A DNA stretch of 64,000 nt from Ulota crispa (Eukaryota; Streptophyta; Bryopsida; Orthotrichales; Orthotrichaceae). Numbering within the stretch: position 1 is the stretch's first letter; each line of letters opens with the position of its first letter. The notes under the pieces are model-generated. The model saw only the letters and a program-made list of their open reading frames with translations. It had not been told where the DNA came from and ran no database searches. The stretch spans positions 13,736,471 through 13,800,470 of the forward strand of contig OY987247.1 of assembly GCA_963920765.1 (NCBI GenBank), written 5' to 3'. Positions 12,116-23,439 of this stretch are shown here, piece after piece. A program made the translations under genes and the position numbers.

Positions 12116-13228
12116 CACAAGCACGGCCAACTTCAAAAGAAAGGTAAGCTTGTTGTTAATAAGACAAAAGCAAAGTTTGTTTAGTGAAACAAGCAAAGAA
12201 CTTCTGTGTTGCAAAAGGGTACCCTTGGGACCCTCATTGCGGAGAACACAAGAACTGCTTGAAACCCTAGATCGACACCAGGAAATCATTCAACATTCAT
12301 TCACTTCCAGGGACAAAACTTTTCATTCAAACACCTCAGATACCTGTACCTTTCCTTAATCCACTAGGGCACAACTTGACATAGGATACCCCACGATAAC
12401 CCCTCAATAAACTACACCCTACATTACTTTTAATAAAAAATAATGTACCACCTTTATCATGTACCTATATTATTTATAAGGCATTCATCAATTTTAATCC
12501 ACCCTACTTTAGTTGTAAGTTTTTTATAAATATTACCTCCAATGAATAAACTCATTGCTATATTATGCTGCACGTCGTTTCTAAAATGCGCACTGTGATC
12601 CACCCGGGGAACAAGCAAGATTGCCTTGTTGTTATCAAATTTTGAAATGTGCTAAAATTTAAAATGTGTTGACATGAGTATTTCAACAGTGTTCAATGAA
12701 TGGGGTTTTTTTTTAAATATCCAAATCAATTGTGTGATATCATTGGAAAGTCCTCAACAATCCCTTTCCAATGGTATATTATACACCCTTTTTGGAACAA
12801 AACTACAATCCATACTTGCTAGAGCAAGTCACACAACTGTGGTGAGCAAGTGACTTCTTAGAACATGTCAAATCTAACTACCAACTTTTATCATTTTTCA
12901 CTTAACCAATACTCCTAAAAATTAATAATTCCTCTTTGGAACATGCTAACCAAGTTTGCTCATTCTTTTTTTGCAAATAAACCACACTACCATGCATGAA
13001 TAGTAGTCCACTATTTGTCTTTTGTGAACTTTACCAAAAATTGTGCTCATGTAAAAGTCCACGCTTAATTATATTTGCTAACCATGTCAACTCTGGCAGC
13101 TACAATCTCTAGTGAGGTTGTGGACAATGACACTCTCCCTGCCATCTGCAATGACTACGTGAAGATTGCGCAAGCGGTACAAGATTATTAAAATGTAAAA
13201 GATCTCAATAATAGCCACGTAATGTCAA
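12116..13228. repeat. Gene-free stretch with a dispersed repeat at ~12370-12620
   Basis: A block from about 12370 to 12620 (tatattatttataa..., attacctccaatgaataaa) is similar to about 52020-52230 (tatattatttataa..., tacctcaaatgaattaaa). It is probably an old transposon. Nothing else was recognised. Confidence 0.45.
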
Positions 13229-13237
13229 TTAAGTTAT

Positions 13238-13663
13238 GGGAATTGATACATGTACCACCCCTTCTTGAGTATTCTACCACACCCTACTATATAGTGATAT
13301 ATGGTCAATATTTACAATATTAAAAGAGGTGTGGATCATGGGAAAAACATCACTAATTTAAAAATACATTGTGACAAAGAAGTTGTAACTTTGAATTTGT
13401 TTTTTAGCTTCAAATCCCGGTCATAGTATTAATTAAAATATCTGAATAAGGTTTCAAAATTCATATTCTTTTTAAATGATACCATGAGCAAGATTAAGAG
13501 CTGAAAAACAAATTTAATATTGTCTTTTTTTATGATAAATTGTATTTTTAAATTAGTGATGTTTTTCCCATGGTCCACACCTCTTTTAATATTGTAAACG
13601 TTGACCATGTATAGTAGGGTGTGATAGAATAGTCAAGAAAGAGTGATACAAGTATCAATTCCC
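13238..13663. mobile_element. MULE-like MITE with long TIRs and perfect 9-bp target duplication
   Basis: TTAAGTTAT occurs at 13229-13237 and again at 13664-13672. Between them lie about 150-bp inverted arms beginning GGGAATTGATAC and ending GTATCAATTCCC; the shared arm sequence includes ttaaaagaggtgtgg and catcactaatttaaaaatac. Long TIRs plus a 9-bp duplication indicate the Mutator superfamily. No transposase is present. Confidence 0.85.
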
Positions 13664-14284
13664 TTAAGTTATATTGGCAATATTCATGCGTCAAACATAG
13701 AGACATATTCTCCAAAGGTCTAATTTCAATCTACAAACTAGTACATGTACAAGTTGTGGGTTTAGGTTACATACTTATACCATGATTATATTGAAAAATA
13801 CTACAATTAGTTTGCCGACTTTTGCCTGATTATTTCAAACTCCAGCTAATTTTTTGCAACTTCAATTGGTTAACAATACACCAAATGCCGGCTCTCCTCA
13901 GACCGTGACTCAAACTAAGCAAGGTTGGTTTCCAGCCTTTTAGATTCCCAATGCTTGCATCTTATTGGTTAATATTTTGAAAAAGGCCTCCAGGTCTTTA
14001 TACTAAGAGTCTTGGTTAGTATTTTCAAACTTATTTTAATATTTGAAAAACAAGATTTGACATGACCCCTACTTTAAATATTAGGTCTTCCAAAAATGTG
14101 AAGCCAAATTTTGGTCCTTGAGATATTGTCCAATTTAATCAAAATAAAATTATATGAACAAGAAAGTATTTTTTTTGAGATATTCAACATTGCAAAATAG
14201 AGTAAAATTATCAGCAACTCTTCTTGGTTTTTTTTTGTTTCATCCCCTTTCTTTTGAAATTCTCAAAGTTTGCTTTCGTGGCAA

Positions 14285-14799
14285 GGAATGCTAAATAGTG
14301 AGTAGGGAATTAGGGATTTGTGAGCCATGAGCCGCGAGCCTAGTTATTTTGTCAAAATATTAAATTTCACCTATACATGTGTACATAGGGCTTTATGATA
14401 TTTTGTATTATAAAATGTTCATCTCTTGAAAAACTTGTTGTTTTTTAAGTTTTTTCATTGGTTTTGAGCTTAAACAATAGGAAAAATTTGAACCCTCCAG
14501 AAAGCTCCTAACTTGACATGAGAGATGTGCACATAGAGAAAAAAGTTGCCATTTCTGACAATTAAAAATGACAAATTTTGACATTTGCAAATAATCAAAT
14601 CATGTGCCACAGTAGTTTTAATATTAATTATTATTATTATATTACTGACTTTTTTACCTCTGTAATGTACCACACGGCCATTTTTTAAGGGCCTTGTAAA
14701 AGGCTCAAAATTTTGCTAATGATTGATTTCCACTCACAAAATCTTGACTCACCCCTCAATTGCTCAAGTGCGCACCATTCTCACTAAATAGAGTCGTCC
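14285..14799. mobile_element. Family C MITE copy 1 with nested insertion
   Basis: Ends ggaatgctaaatagtgag and ctcactaaatagagtcgtcc are inverted. The sequence matches 15026-15278 and 55044-55287 but is about 260 bp longer, so unrelated DNA is probably inserted in the middle. Confidence 0.6.
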
Positions 14800-15025
14800 A
14801 ATTATAGCATAGCTTAAAATAAACGAAAAAACGAGCCACTTCAACTAATTATGAACAACCTCAAACACTATTCTTAAATGATTGCGGCTAATGAGATTTT
14901 TGGGGGTAACAAACTACACAATTTTATTTTAGTTAATATTGCCATATTCATTAAATTAGGAAAAATGGAGGTACCATTTTGTACTCTACCTTAAATCCAA
15001 AAAGTTACCTCAAATCACATTCAAG

Positions 15026-15278
15026 GGGAATGCTATTTCGTGAGCGTGGATTCATGAGCTGTGAGCAATGAGCGGGGATTTATTGTTAAAATAATAAACT
15101 CCACCTATAAATATGTACGTAGGGCCCTAGAATTGTGCATTTTAAACCACTATCTCTTGAAAACTTGCTATTTTTTAAATTATTCTATTGATTTTGAATT
15201 GAGAGTTCATTTATGCTCACAAGATCTTGAATCCCCGCTCCCGGCTCACCATTTTACGCTCACCAAATAGCGTCGTCC
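15026..15278. mobile_element. Family C MITE copy 2
   Basis: Ends gggaatgctatttcgtgagc and gctcaccaaatagcgtcgtcc; about 253 bp and non-coding. Three copies in the window define the family. Confidence 0.7.
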
Positions 15279-15627
15279 TTGGATTCAAAAGTATCAGATT
15301 CAATCTGAGCTATTAAGATTTTTTCCCTCACAAATTCCTCCTCTCAAGTGAGGGCACATGTACCAAAAAAAAAAATTGGAGCTCGGTTTGGGGTGATCAC
15401 CCCAAACCTTTAGAAGTCCCAAAATGTATGTTTTGACCCAAATTAATGAATATGGTGTTTTAATGCAAGATTTTGAGTAGGGTGGGACCCTTTCACCACA
15501 AATTTTCATGAATTTTGACTAATTGATGTGAAAATGTAGCATGCCCTCCTCTTTCTAAGAAGGGCTTTGGTCATAATCTTTTGTTGTTCTCTCAAATAAT
15601 CACTTGGTAACACGTTCTTCTTAACCC

Positions 15628-15861
15628 TTAACCCTTAAAGGATTATAGAGCACAGTATACACACTGCCATATAATTGGTATTTGCTACTAGTAAGAAGTT
15701 TTAATTTGGGACCTCAAGTAGCTCTCTAGAACAGCTTTAATCTCTTCTCCAACTTATTTGTTGATCTCAAATGTAGTAGAGGTGTGAATCCATTCCAAAC
15801 ACAAGAAAAATGCCTCGTATTGTACTGGTTGCAACGGCACAATTAGTCCTTTAGGGGTTAA
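15628..15861. mobile_element. TTAA-flanked MITE, family A copy 2
   Basis: Exactly 234 bp, like copy 1, with TTAA at 15628 and 15858 and ends CCCTTAAAGG and CCTTTAGGGG. It lies inverted relative to copy 1. Confidence 0.75.
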
Positions 15862-16084
15862 ACATCCATATGGCGTAATTTATACTCTGCTGTATAATTG
15901 GCATTTGCTATCAGCAAGAAGTTTTAATTTGGGATCTTGAATAGCTCACTAGAACCACATTGATCTATAATCCAACTTCTTTGTTGATCTCAAATGTCGT
16001 AAAGGTGTAAATCTGTTCCAAATACTAGAAAAATACCTTGTATTGTATTGGACACAACATCATGTCCATATGTTGAAGGATTAA
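15858..16084. mobile_element. TTAA-flanked MITE, family A copy 3 in tandem
   Basis: Same interior and orientation as copy 2 (ataattggcatttgct, aagaagttttaatttggga). It shares the TTAA at 15858 and ends at TTAA 16081-16084. Its termini are worn. Confidence 0.65.
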
Positions 16085-16914
16085 TGTGGCATTCATCACA
16101 CACTCTCTAATTGAATTACATTCTTGTAAAATCTCATTTAAAATTTGAGTGTTTGAATCATACTAAAGTAGGTCGAGAGCAAATTTGGCATAAATTAATT
16201 CCCCAAATTTTGCCCAATTATTTCATAAATTATTCTCCAAAAAGGCCTAATGTCAAACAAATGAAAAAATTGAAATGTCAAATACTATAAAAGTCATTAA
16301 ATTTAACTAACAATGGGAGGTTAAGGTTGCTTCCAAGAGGGCTCAATCTACTGCAAATTCTATAGCAAAGGCTAATTTTAGAAAGTTGAAGATGCTTAGT
16401 AAAAGCCTTAATTCTACTAAATTTTTTGATTGAATGTCAAATATTAACTTTTTTTTTTGAAAGTGTCTAAACTTGTTTAATTATGAAATATGATGCCAAA
16501 TTGATTTTTTCTCAAAAAATAACCAATTCAGCAGAGACCTGCTGAATCTGCTCTCAACTTACAGAGATAGTATTGAAAATTCATAATCCATAATATGCTA
16601 CACTGATATATTTTATGATGAACTAGTTCATTAATACACTTTACAGATTAACATCTCCTTGAATTACTGTTACTAGTGCGTGTCACAGAAATTGAATCAA
16701 CCTGTGTAGTAGTACTATAACATTAAACTATATGGCAGTGACGGTGGATTGTGTCTGAATGTACACCTTATCATGGAATGTGTCTGTTTGTACACCTCTT
16801 CAATAAGGTTTCCTTGCAGGAATCTCGTTTTGCTGACCTCAGTAGTACTTGAAACCGTCACCTCCAGTGTTCACAAATGCGGCTGAAATCACCAAAACTT
16901 GTGATTTTTATAAG
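16085..16914. other. Gene-free spacer
   Basis: No exon or recognised element; short AT-rich frames only. Confidence 0.45.
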
Positions 16915-16916
16915 TA

Positions 16917-17317
16917 AGGTATGTAGCTCAAATAGCGACACTTTAAGGGCTGGTATGCCTCTCCATGGGCATTCTGAGACACAAAAAAAGTTGTTTAACT
17001 TTCAAACAAAGAGAAATGGATATCAAATGTAACACATTTTTTTTCATATTTTTTTTGAAGGATTATTAAATTGTTGATGAAATTCCAAAGTTTTTTGTAT
17101 TGGGCATTTAGTTGTGATTCTAGGTCTCCCATAAACAATTTTCTTGTAACTTGTATAGAGATGAGGTGAAATCAAGGAGTATGATTGACTCTTGCAACAT
17201 AATACACCTTTTTTTCTATGATTGAAGTGGGTCCATTCAAGAACCACCTCTTATACATTCTTGAGTTACCTATGGGATGCTTTTCAAAAGAGGGGGCGCC
17301 ATTCAAGCTACCTACCT
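16917..17317. mobile_element. TA-flanked MITE, family D copy 1
   Basis: Starts AGGTATGTAGC after TA and ends GCTACCTACCT before TA. The interior closely matches the copy at 27746-28132 (gtgattctaggtctcccata). Confidence 0.75.
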
Positions 17318-17434
17318 TAACATGCATTGTGGATTGAAAATCTAGGGCGGTGGTTGGTCAACATGCATATTTTCTCCTACTCTCTTTGCTTTGCATTGTT
17401 TTGGGTAGTTTCCCATTGTTTGCCCTTACTTCTA

Positions 17435-18272
17435 GAGAAAACTTTATAGAATTCCTTGAAGTTTTGTCATTTTTGTAAAGATATCCTTGGTTATTCAAAA
17501 ATTGCTCAAATATACTTGGACCATAATTTTCAAACGTTTGTTTTGTTGTGCACACTACTTTTTTAGTGACCAATGTCAAGCAAGAACTGCAATACAACAG
17601 AAAAGAAGCATCGTGCACACAAAGGAAAAAACAAGTGATAGGCACAATAGAACTAATGCCTAAAAATGATGGTTCAATTGTATTTGTGCAATTTTTAAAA
17701 AACTAAGGGTACCTATCTAACACTTATTAAAAAATGCCCCCCCTTACTTGTCCGCTGGGTAATTACTACTGGATTGGCAAGTAAGAGGGGGGTGGATGGG
17801 GGATGGGAGGATGGATGGATGGATGGGAGGTGGATGGATGGGAGGTGGATGGATGGATGGGTGGGATGGATGGAGGGTGGATGGATAGATGGGATGGATG
17901 GGGGGTGGATGGATGGATGGGTGGGATGGATGGAGGGTGGATGGATAGATGGGATGGATGGGAGGTGGATGGATGGATGGGTGGGATGGATGGAGGGTGG
18001 ATGGATAGATGGGATGGATGGGGGGTGGATGGATGGGGGGTGGATGCATGGGAGATGGGAGGATGGGGGAATGGGACATAGGGGTGGGACATGGGGGATG
18101 GGATGGGGACACAGGATGGGGACATGGGATGGGGACATGGGATGGGGCATGGGGGACATGGGCACATGGGGGGCATGTAATTATGCTCAAACTTGCATTT
18201 GGGTTGGTAAATGGGTTTACATGACTCGTACACAAATATAGCAAACTTCGGGGGTATCCATAAAATTTTCCC
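17435..18272. mobile_element. MULE-like MITE containing an expanded minisatellite
   Basis: The left end GAGAAAACTTTATAG matches the TIR of the element at 18866. The right end is ggggtatccataaaattttccc. Flanks ttacttcta (17426-17434) and ttatttcta (18273-18281) are a 9-bp target duplication with one mismatch. Part of the interior has been replaced by a GGATG satellite. Confidence 0.7.
17790..18172. repeat. GGATGGAT minisatellite with 60-bp higher-order unit
   Basis: Tandem ggatggatgg variants. The 60-bp block starting atggatagatgggatggatg at 17881 recurs at 17941 and 18001, showing a higher-order repeat. The tail is gggacatgggat. Long reading frames on both strands here are artefacts of the repeat. 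Confidence 0.95.
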
Positions 18273-18515
18273 TTATTTCTATACTATTCCATTGTTATTT
18301 TTACTTCTTGTGAGTTTTCCATGGTTGCTAAAGTTCACCACATCCAGTTATTATAAACACTTGAGAAGTTAAGGTTGTTACATGAGGTAGGTGCAATAAC
18401 ACACTGCCCATACATGGCAGCTAACTACTGGACGGTACTACAACAAGGGAAGCTTGTGAACAGCCATGGGGAAAGGAGGGCAAGGCGGGGGGTCATCTGT
18501 ACACAAGCTTTTGTG

Positions 18516-18523
18516 TATAAATG
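18516..18523 (+). promoter_or_regulatory. TATA box of the glycine-rich protein gene
   Basis: TATAAATG lies about 130 bp before the start codon at 18646, which predicts a leader of roughly 100 bases. Confidence 0.45.
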
Positions 18524-18645
18524 CTTGCAACTATTTTGGAGTTTTTACATCCCCAAGTCCCTGCTTGTGCACCTTGCAGTGGGGGCTCCAGAGTTTTCTG
18601 AGGTTTCGAGGGGGGTTGAGAGCTTTTTTGTATTTTATTAGAGCC

Positions 18646-20699
18646 ATGGCGTCCATGGGCAAGCTGCACCATCTGGGGCTGCTTCGAATGTTTCTCATGG
18701 CTCTCCTCATGAGCCAGGCCAGCCTTCTGTTCCAGCCAGCTTGGGCAAGAGCTTTTGGAGCTGACCGAGGATCGCTGGCAACACCTGACAATGTGAGTGT
18801 AATTTTCTAAAACCCCCTTTTCTTTTTTTTGTGACAATCTAAAGTTTAGGTTGGTTTTGAATTTAGAGAAAATTTCATGGATACCCCTGAAATTTGCGAT
18901 ATTTACATAGATACCCCAGTTTTTTTAGAAATTACATAAATATCCTTGGACCAAAATTTTCAGGCGTTGGTTATCTTGTGCAAGTCACTTCTTTCTCCTT
19001 TTTGTGCACATTGCTTCTTTTATGTTCTATTGTACTCCTTGTTTTAACATTGGTCATAAAGAAATAGAGTGCATAAAAACAATCGCTTGAAAATTATGGT
19101 CCATGGGAATCTGCCTAATTTCTGAAAAAGCAGGGATATCTATGTAAATACAACAAAATTCAAGGATACTCATGAAATTTTCTCTTTGAATTTATTATGA
19201 ACATTTAAATTTTTATTGTAAGAACTAGTTGTTAAAATATGCTACATTACGCATTTATCACTAGGATTTTATTAGGATTTTCATATGTTAAATAGAATGC
19301 AAAGTAAAAATTTCACTAAGTATTCAAATTGTCTATATGTGATAATATCACATAGACTAGAGATGTGATACTACAGAGGTCAAATGCAATACTACAAAGA
19401 TCACTATGATTTTAGTAGTATGATGTTCAAATAACGCATGTTGGAGTGTTGGAATTCTCTCTATCCATTCCTAATGAAGACCAACAAAGATGAAGTCTAA
19501 ACTAGATTCTTGTGTTATCTCAATAGTACAGTATTTTATATCTCAAAAAGCATACTTACTTTTTTTATTTTTAGGACTGATTTTATTGGTTAACAAGCAA
19601 CTCTATTAAAAATGACCCCCCAAATTAAGTAAAACATAAATCTTATAATTTTATTTCAATTGGAACATACAGTGATTTCTTTTTTATTATTTTGTGGATG
19701 AACTAGTGAAGAGCCTTAATTTTAGTTCAGTGTAGAATTAAGAAGGGTTTAAATGATTGGTTTTTGGATTTGTTAGCTACTATTAAGGAAAGGCAATGAT
19801 AGTTCCAATTCTACAAACATGACTTATGGATCATATTCTTAACCTCTTGTTTGAATGCCATTATTTAACTATTCTTATAGTAAAACTGGTTCAGTAGTCT
19901 CATTCTTATACAGTGATATGACTACTTATTTTAAACTACTTCAAATGAAAATCCTAGTAAATGTTGTTAAAGGGATGTTCATAATGTGGAAAATATTAGA
20001 ATCTTTGTGTTTCTGTGAAGTTTGGTTTGTAGGAAAATTTTCAAAGGAGTTGTTCCATCTCTATTAAATATATTCTGCATGTTTTTGGTTTCATAATAAT
20101 ACATTGGTTACGACAATCAATAATCTTCTAAAAAACATGTTGGAGAAGGGATTGACTAGTGACATGGATAGGGAAGAAAATAACTTCAAAAGAAAGCATT
20201 CAAAATTTGCAAAAAAACTGAAGTGATTATTAAAATAGCGGTGAGTTCAAATTGCTTCTGACAAATAAAAAAGATTATGTGATTCACAATAAATGAGTTG
20301 TATTGCTTAGGCCTTCTATTAGGGGCATAATTGGAACAGTTTTTTTGAATGAAAGTTTTTTTTGATGAAAGTAATTCCCCTGCCTTAAAATAATGCAATT
20401 AACTTAATTTTGTTTTTTGTTTTTGTCAGGTCCCAGAAATCATGGAAAACAAAGAAAAGGAGATCACAACTGCAAAAGACAAAACGGTGGGATCAAGTTA
20501 TTGGGGAGGCGGTGGGAATTATGGCCATGGAGGTGGGGGATATGGCCATGGAGGTGGTGGCTATGGCAATGGAGGTGGAGGACATGGCCATGGAGGAGGT
20601 GGATATGGCCATGGAGGGGGTGGATATGGCCAAGGAGGTGGAGGATATGGCCATGGGCATAGTGATAGTTTGGACCATAAGGATGAAAAGAAACCCTAG
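18646..20699 (+). CDS. Secreted glycine-rich protein, two exons
   Basis: Exons 18646-18792 and 20430-20699, joined in phase 0 through GTGAGT and TTTTGTCAG, give 138 aa. Residues 1 to about 36 form a signal peptide: a basic start, then a hydrophobic core LLRMFLMALLMSQASLLF and AWARA as a plausible cleavage site. After a charged linker (MENKEKEITTAKDK), exon 2 codes for about seven copies of GGGGYGHG with Asn and Gln variants, ending in DSLDHKDEKKP. Glycine-rich proteins with GGGY/GH repeats are typically cell-wall or secreted structural or stress proteins; the His-rich repeats could bind metal, which is inference. The start was chosen because it gives the signal peptide and lies downstream of a TATA box. 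The 1.64-kb intron carries a MULE-like MITE. Other long frames over exon 2 are repeat shadows. Confidence 0.85.
18866..19184. mobile_element. MULE-like MITE with perfect 10-bp target duplication, in the GRP intron
   Basis: TTTGAATTTA occurs at 18856-18865 and 19185-19194. Inverted ends are GAGAAAATTTCATGGATACC and the matching ...CATGAAATTTTCTC, with inverted similarity continuing inwards for about 100 bp. It is the same family as the element at 17435 and the end fragments at 34860-35166. Confidence 0.9.
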
Positions 20700-21574
20700 T
20701 AGAATTAGAGTTGCCCTCAAAAACTAAAAATACAATAAGTTGCATATATCTACAGAGTTAGGAAGGGCGGGTTTATAATGAAAAAGGTAAATAAGCCATG
20801 GGATTGGCTACTATCTCATGTCTTTTTAAATCCCACACTTTTAGATGTTATTTCTCAAACTTGGAGAGACCATTTTGTATACTTGTTGAGGAACAATCAT
20901 ACATCTACCTAAAGCCAGCGTGGGCTGTTTGTATATCACCAAAAAACTTAAATTCTCTATCAACATTGGATGTTCCAATTTATATAAGAGAGGAAGGAGG
21001 GAAAGGAGAAGTCAATAAAAGGGAGGGCAAAAAGTCACCAGAAATTTAAAGGGAGGGAGAGGAAAAGGAGTGTGAAAATGGAAAAAAGAGAGGAACAACC
21101 TGAACAAGAAAAATAACAAAAAGAGAGAGAAAAAAAGATGTGAGATTAAGCAAAATGCGGGCAGGGCATACTAGTTATGTTTAAGATTATATTAAAAATT
21201 TGGACCACAATTTTATAGCCATTCCATGCTTAACAACAAAAAAATTATTAGCATAAAATAGGAATTAAATGATGTCTTGTGTGAAAGTTTTGAGAGTTGC
21301 TTTATACATTATAGTACTTTTATCATTGAAAGAGAGATATCTTTTGATAATAGTGCAAGCTTACATATGAAAGTTATACGTGATGTATTGTATTTAAATT
21401 TCAAACTGGAGCTAATTACACCATTATTAATATTTCTTACTTGATTTTCAGAAGATTGGACGACATCAAATCCGACATTCTTTTCTGGTTCAATCAACAC
21501 TTCTTAGCATTCACCTGCAGTACATTTGTTTGTTCTTGTGGAATTCTATAAAAAAATCCAAAATATATATATTA
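20700..21574. other. 3' UTR and spacer
   Basis: Downstream of the glycine-rich gene. A purine-rich (gagagga) stretch lies at about 20985-21150; no gene was recognised. Confidence 0.45.
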
Positions 21575-21988
21575 AGGTGAGTGCACCCACACTCGATAAT
21601 TTGAGCAATTTTACTGCAAACTACAAATATTTTGAGGCGATGCATATATTTCCCTTGTAAGAAGATAAGAAAATTTGGGATTGCTAATTTTTCATAATTT
21701 TATTTGCAAAACTGAAATTTTTGTGAATTTTGGGAGTCAAAAAGTGCTTTGGACCCATTGCCAACCTCTAAATATATGAAATTTTGTTCTTAGCCAAACT
21801 ACTTTTAGCTTACTACTCCTTGCTTTCTTGTTCACCACTTTGAGACACGTGGCATGACTTAAGCCGGTCCCAACCTTGAAAAATAAGAAGGATGCATTGC
21901 AAGGCTTGGTTGAGAATTTGTCCCAACTAGAAATAGCCCACCCTACATGTTGGATATGAGGCAAGGTTGGCAATGGGTGCACTCACCT
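21575..21988. mobile_element. TA-flanked MITE, family F
   Basis: Perfect ends AGGTGAGTGCACCCA and TGGGTGCACTCACCT, each flanked by TA. 414 bp and non-coding. Confidence 0.8.
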
Positions 21989-23439
21989 TATATAGGTTTT
22001 TTAAATATTAACTTGAAACAGGAATTGAACAAAAAATCACCAATATCAAGTACACAAGTTATTTCAATTATTATTCCCCACACTAATAATATTAACTTGC
22101 ATTGATTCAAGAAACAAGTGAATTTGCAAGGCACACTTGTAAGGCAATTCATAGTAATTTAGGATATTGCAAAACAATGGATTACAATATTTAAAACTAT
22201 CTTAAATTGTATGATTTCAGTGACCTATATTCTTAATATATATTTTGCAAGCACACACCGCATTGATTAGAGAGTATTTGAAGAATGTTGCATCATGAAG
22301 ATTGCCCCTCCAAGTTACTTTTTGATGAGTGGCAAAAGGTTGCGACTAAAATTCTATTTAAAGAATGAAGGCTAAAGGTATGCCATCCCTTCATAGTTCA
22401 TACCAATCACTCAGAATCTGCCTAACTTATTGTAAAAAGACCTTGCAATATTCAAATTCATGTATCAGTTGAAATATGTGTGCGTTATTGGTAGGAGAAA
22501 AACCATAAATAGTTTTCCAAGCAAAGGAAATGATATTATTAAAGAATAGAAGTGAAATGCAAGTTTTCAGATATGTTTTAGAAAAAGGTCTATTGCATGT
22601 GGTCACATTCTTCTAAAGAGTTCCTTCTGTTGTTCTATTTAAAATATAAAAATCATATTGTGATATTTTATTATTATTGTCAAACTTTAGTAGCATCGAG
22701 CAAGAAATCTCATTTACTCAAACTTGAGGATTTTAAATTGCATGGCCAAATTAGGGCCTTGTAGTTAAAATGCCATAATTAATCATTAGTCATATTTATT
22801 TATGTATTTCTAATTTCTTCCTTCAACCTCGTAAATTGTGTTGAGTTTAGATAAAACATAAATGTATAGTGGGCTTCAAGAAGTTCTCGGATTTTTTGCA
22901 ACCAAGTTCCCTTGTTTTTCAAAGCTCAAGGAGGTAGCAATATTTTCTTGACTTTGTCAATGGCGTGTCCGGCAACCTCGGTACAACTACACAAAGGAAA
23001 GGATGGGAGGGGACAATGGTGATGCATAGCAATGAGGAAATCTTGATGAGCCATTTTATGATCCTAAGGAGTTGGTATTGGGCATTTCAGTACTTATTAG
23101 CAAGATTTCTAGTTACAAGGGTGCTGAATTGCTTGGTGGTGAGAGCAAATGTCTAGTCTCAATGTCAAATTTCTTTATGTCCTCAATTTCTTTTTGGGGA
23201 AACAATTTTTGGTTTTTTTTAATGGCTTAGAGCTTACCTAAGTCCATGTAAATAGCACCTAGCTTGCTTATTCTCTAGAACCGTATTGATGCAATTGCAT
23301 AGATGAAGCCGTTGATAAACATGTGAATGTTCATGGAAATCATCATTGAAGTTCACCTCACTCAATAGACACGACCACTCATCACAATACTTGTCAATTG
23401 TCATATGTAGAGAAATCTTGTATTGTTGGAATGAGTCAT
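21989..23439. other. Gene-free spacer
   Basis: No exon was recognised. The right part may be the upstream portion of the Tc1-type element, but I could not find its terminal repeat. Confidence 0.4.

Noticed and set aside
12370-12620. Possible gene shared with 52020-52230
   Set aside because: Both copies are AT-rich without a common open frame; treated as a dispersed repeat.
17713-18244. Long open frames on both strands (up to 166 codons, Pro/His/Ser- or Gly/Trp/Met-rich)
   Set aside because: All lie in the GGATG minisatellite; open frames in every phase are a by-product of the repeat.
20410-20745. Alternative Met/Ala/Glu, Trp/Arg and His/Leu frames over the glycine-rich exon
   Set aside because: Shadows of the GGGGYGHG repeat; only one frame joins the signal-peptide exon in phase.
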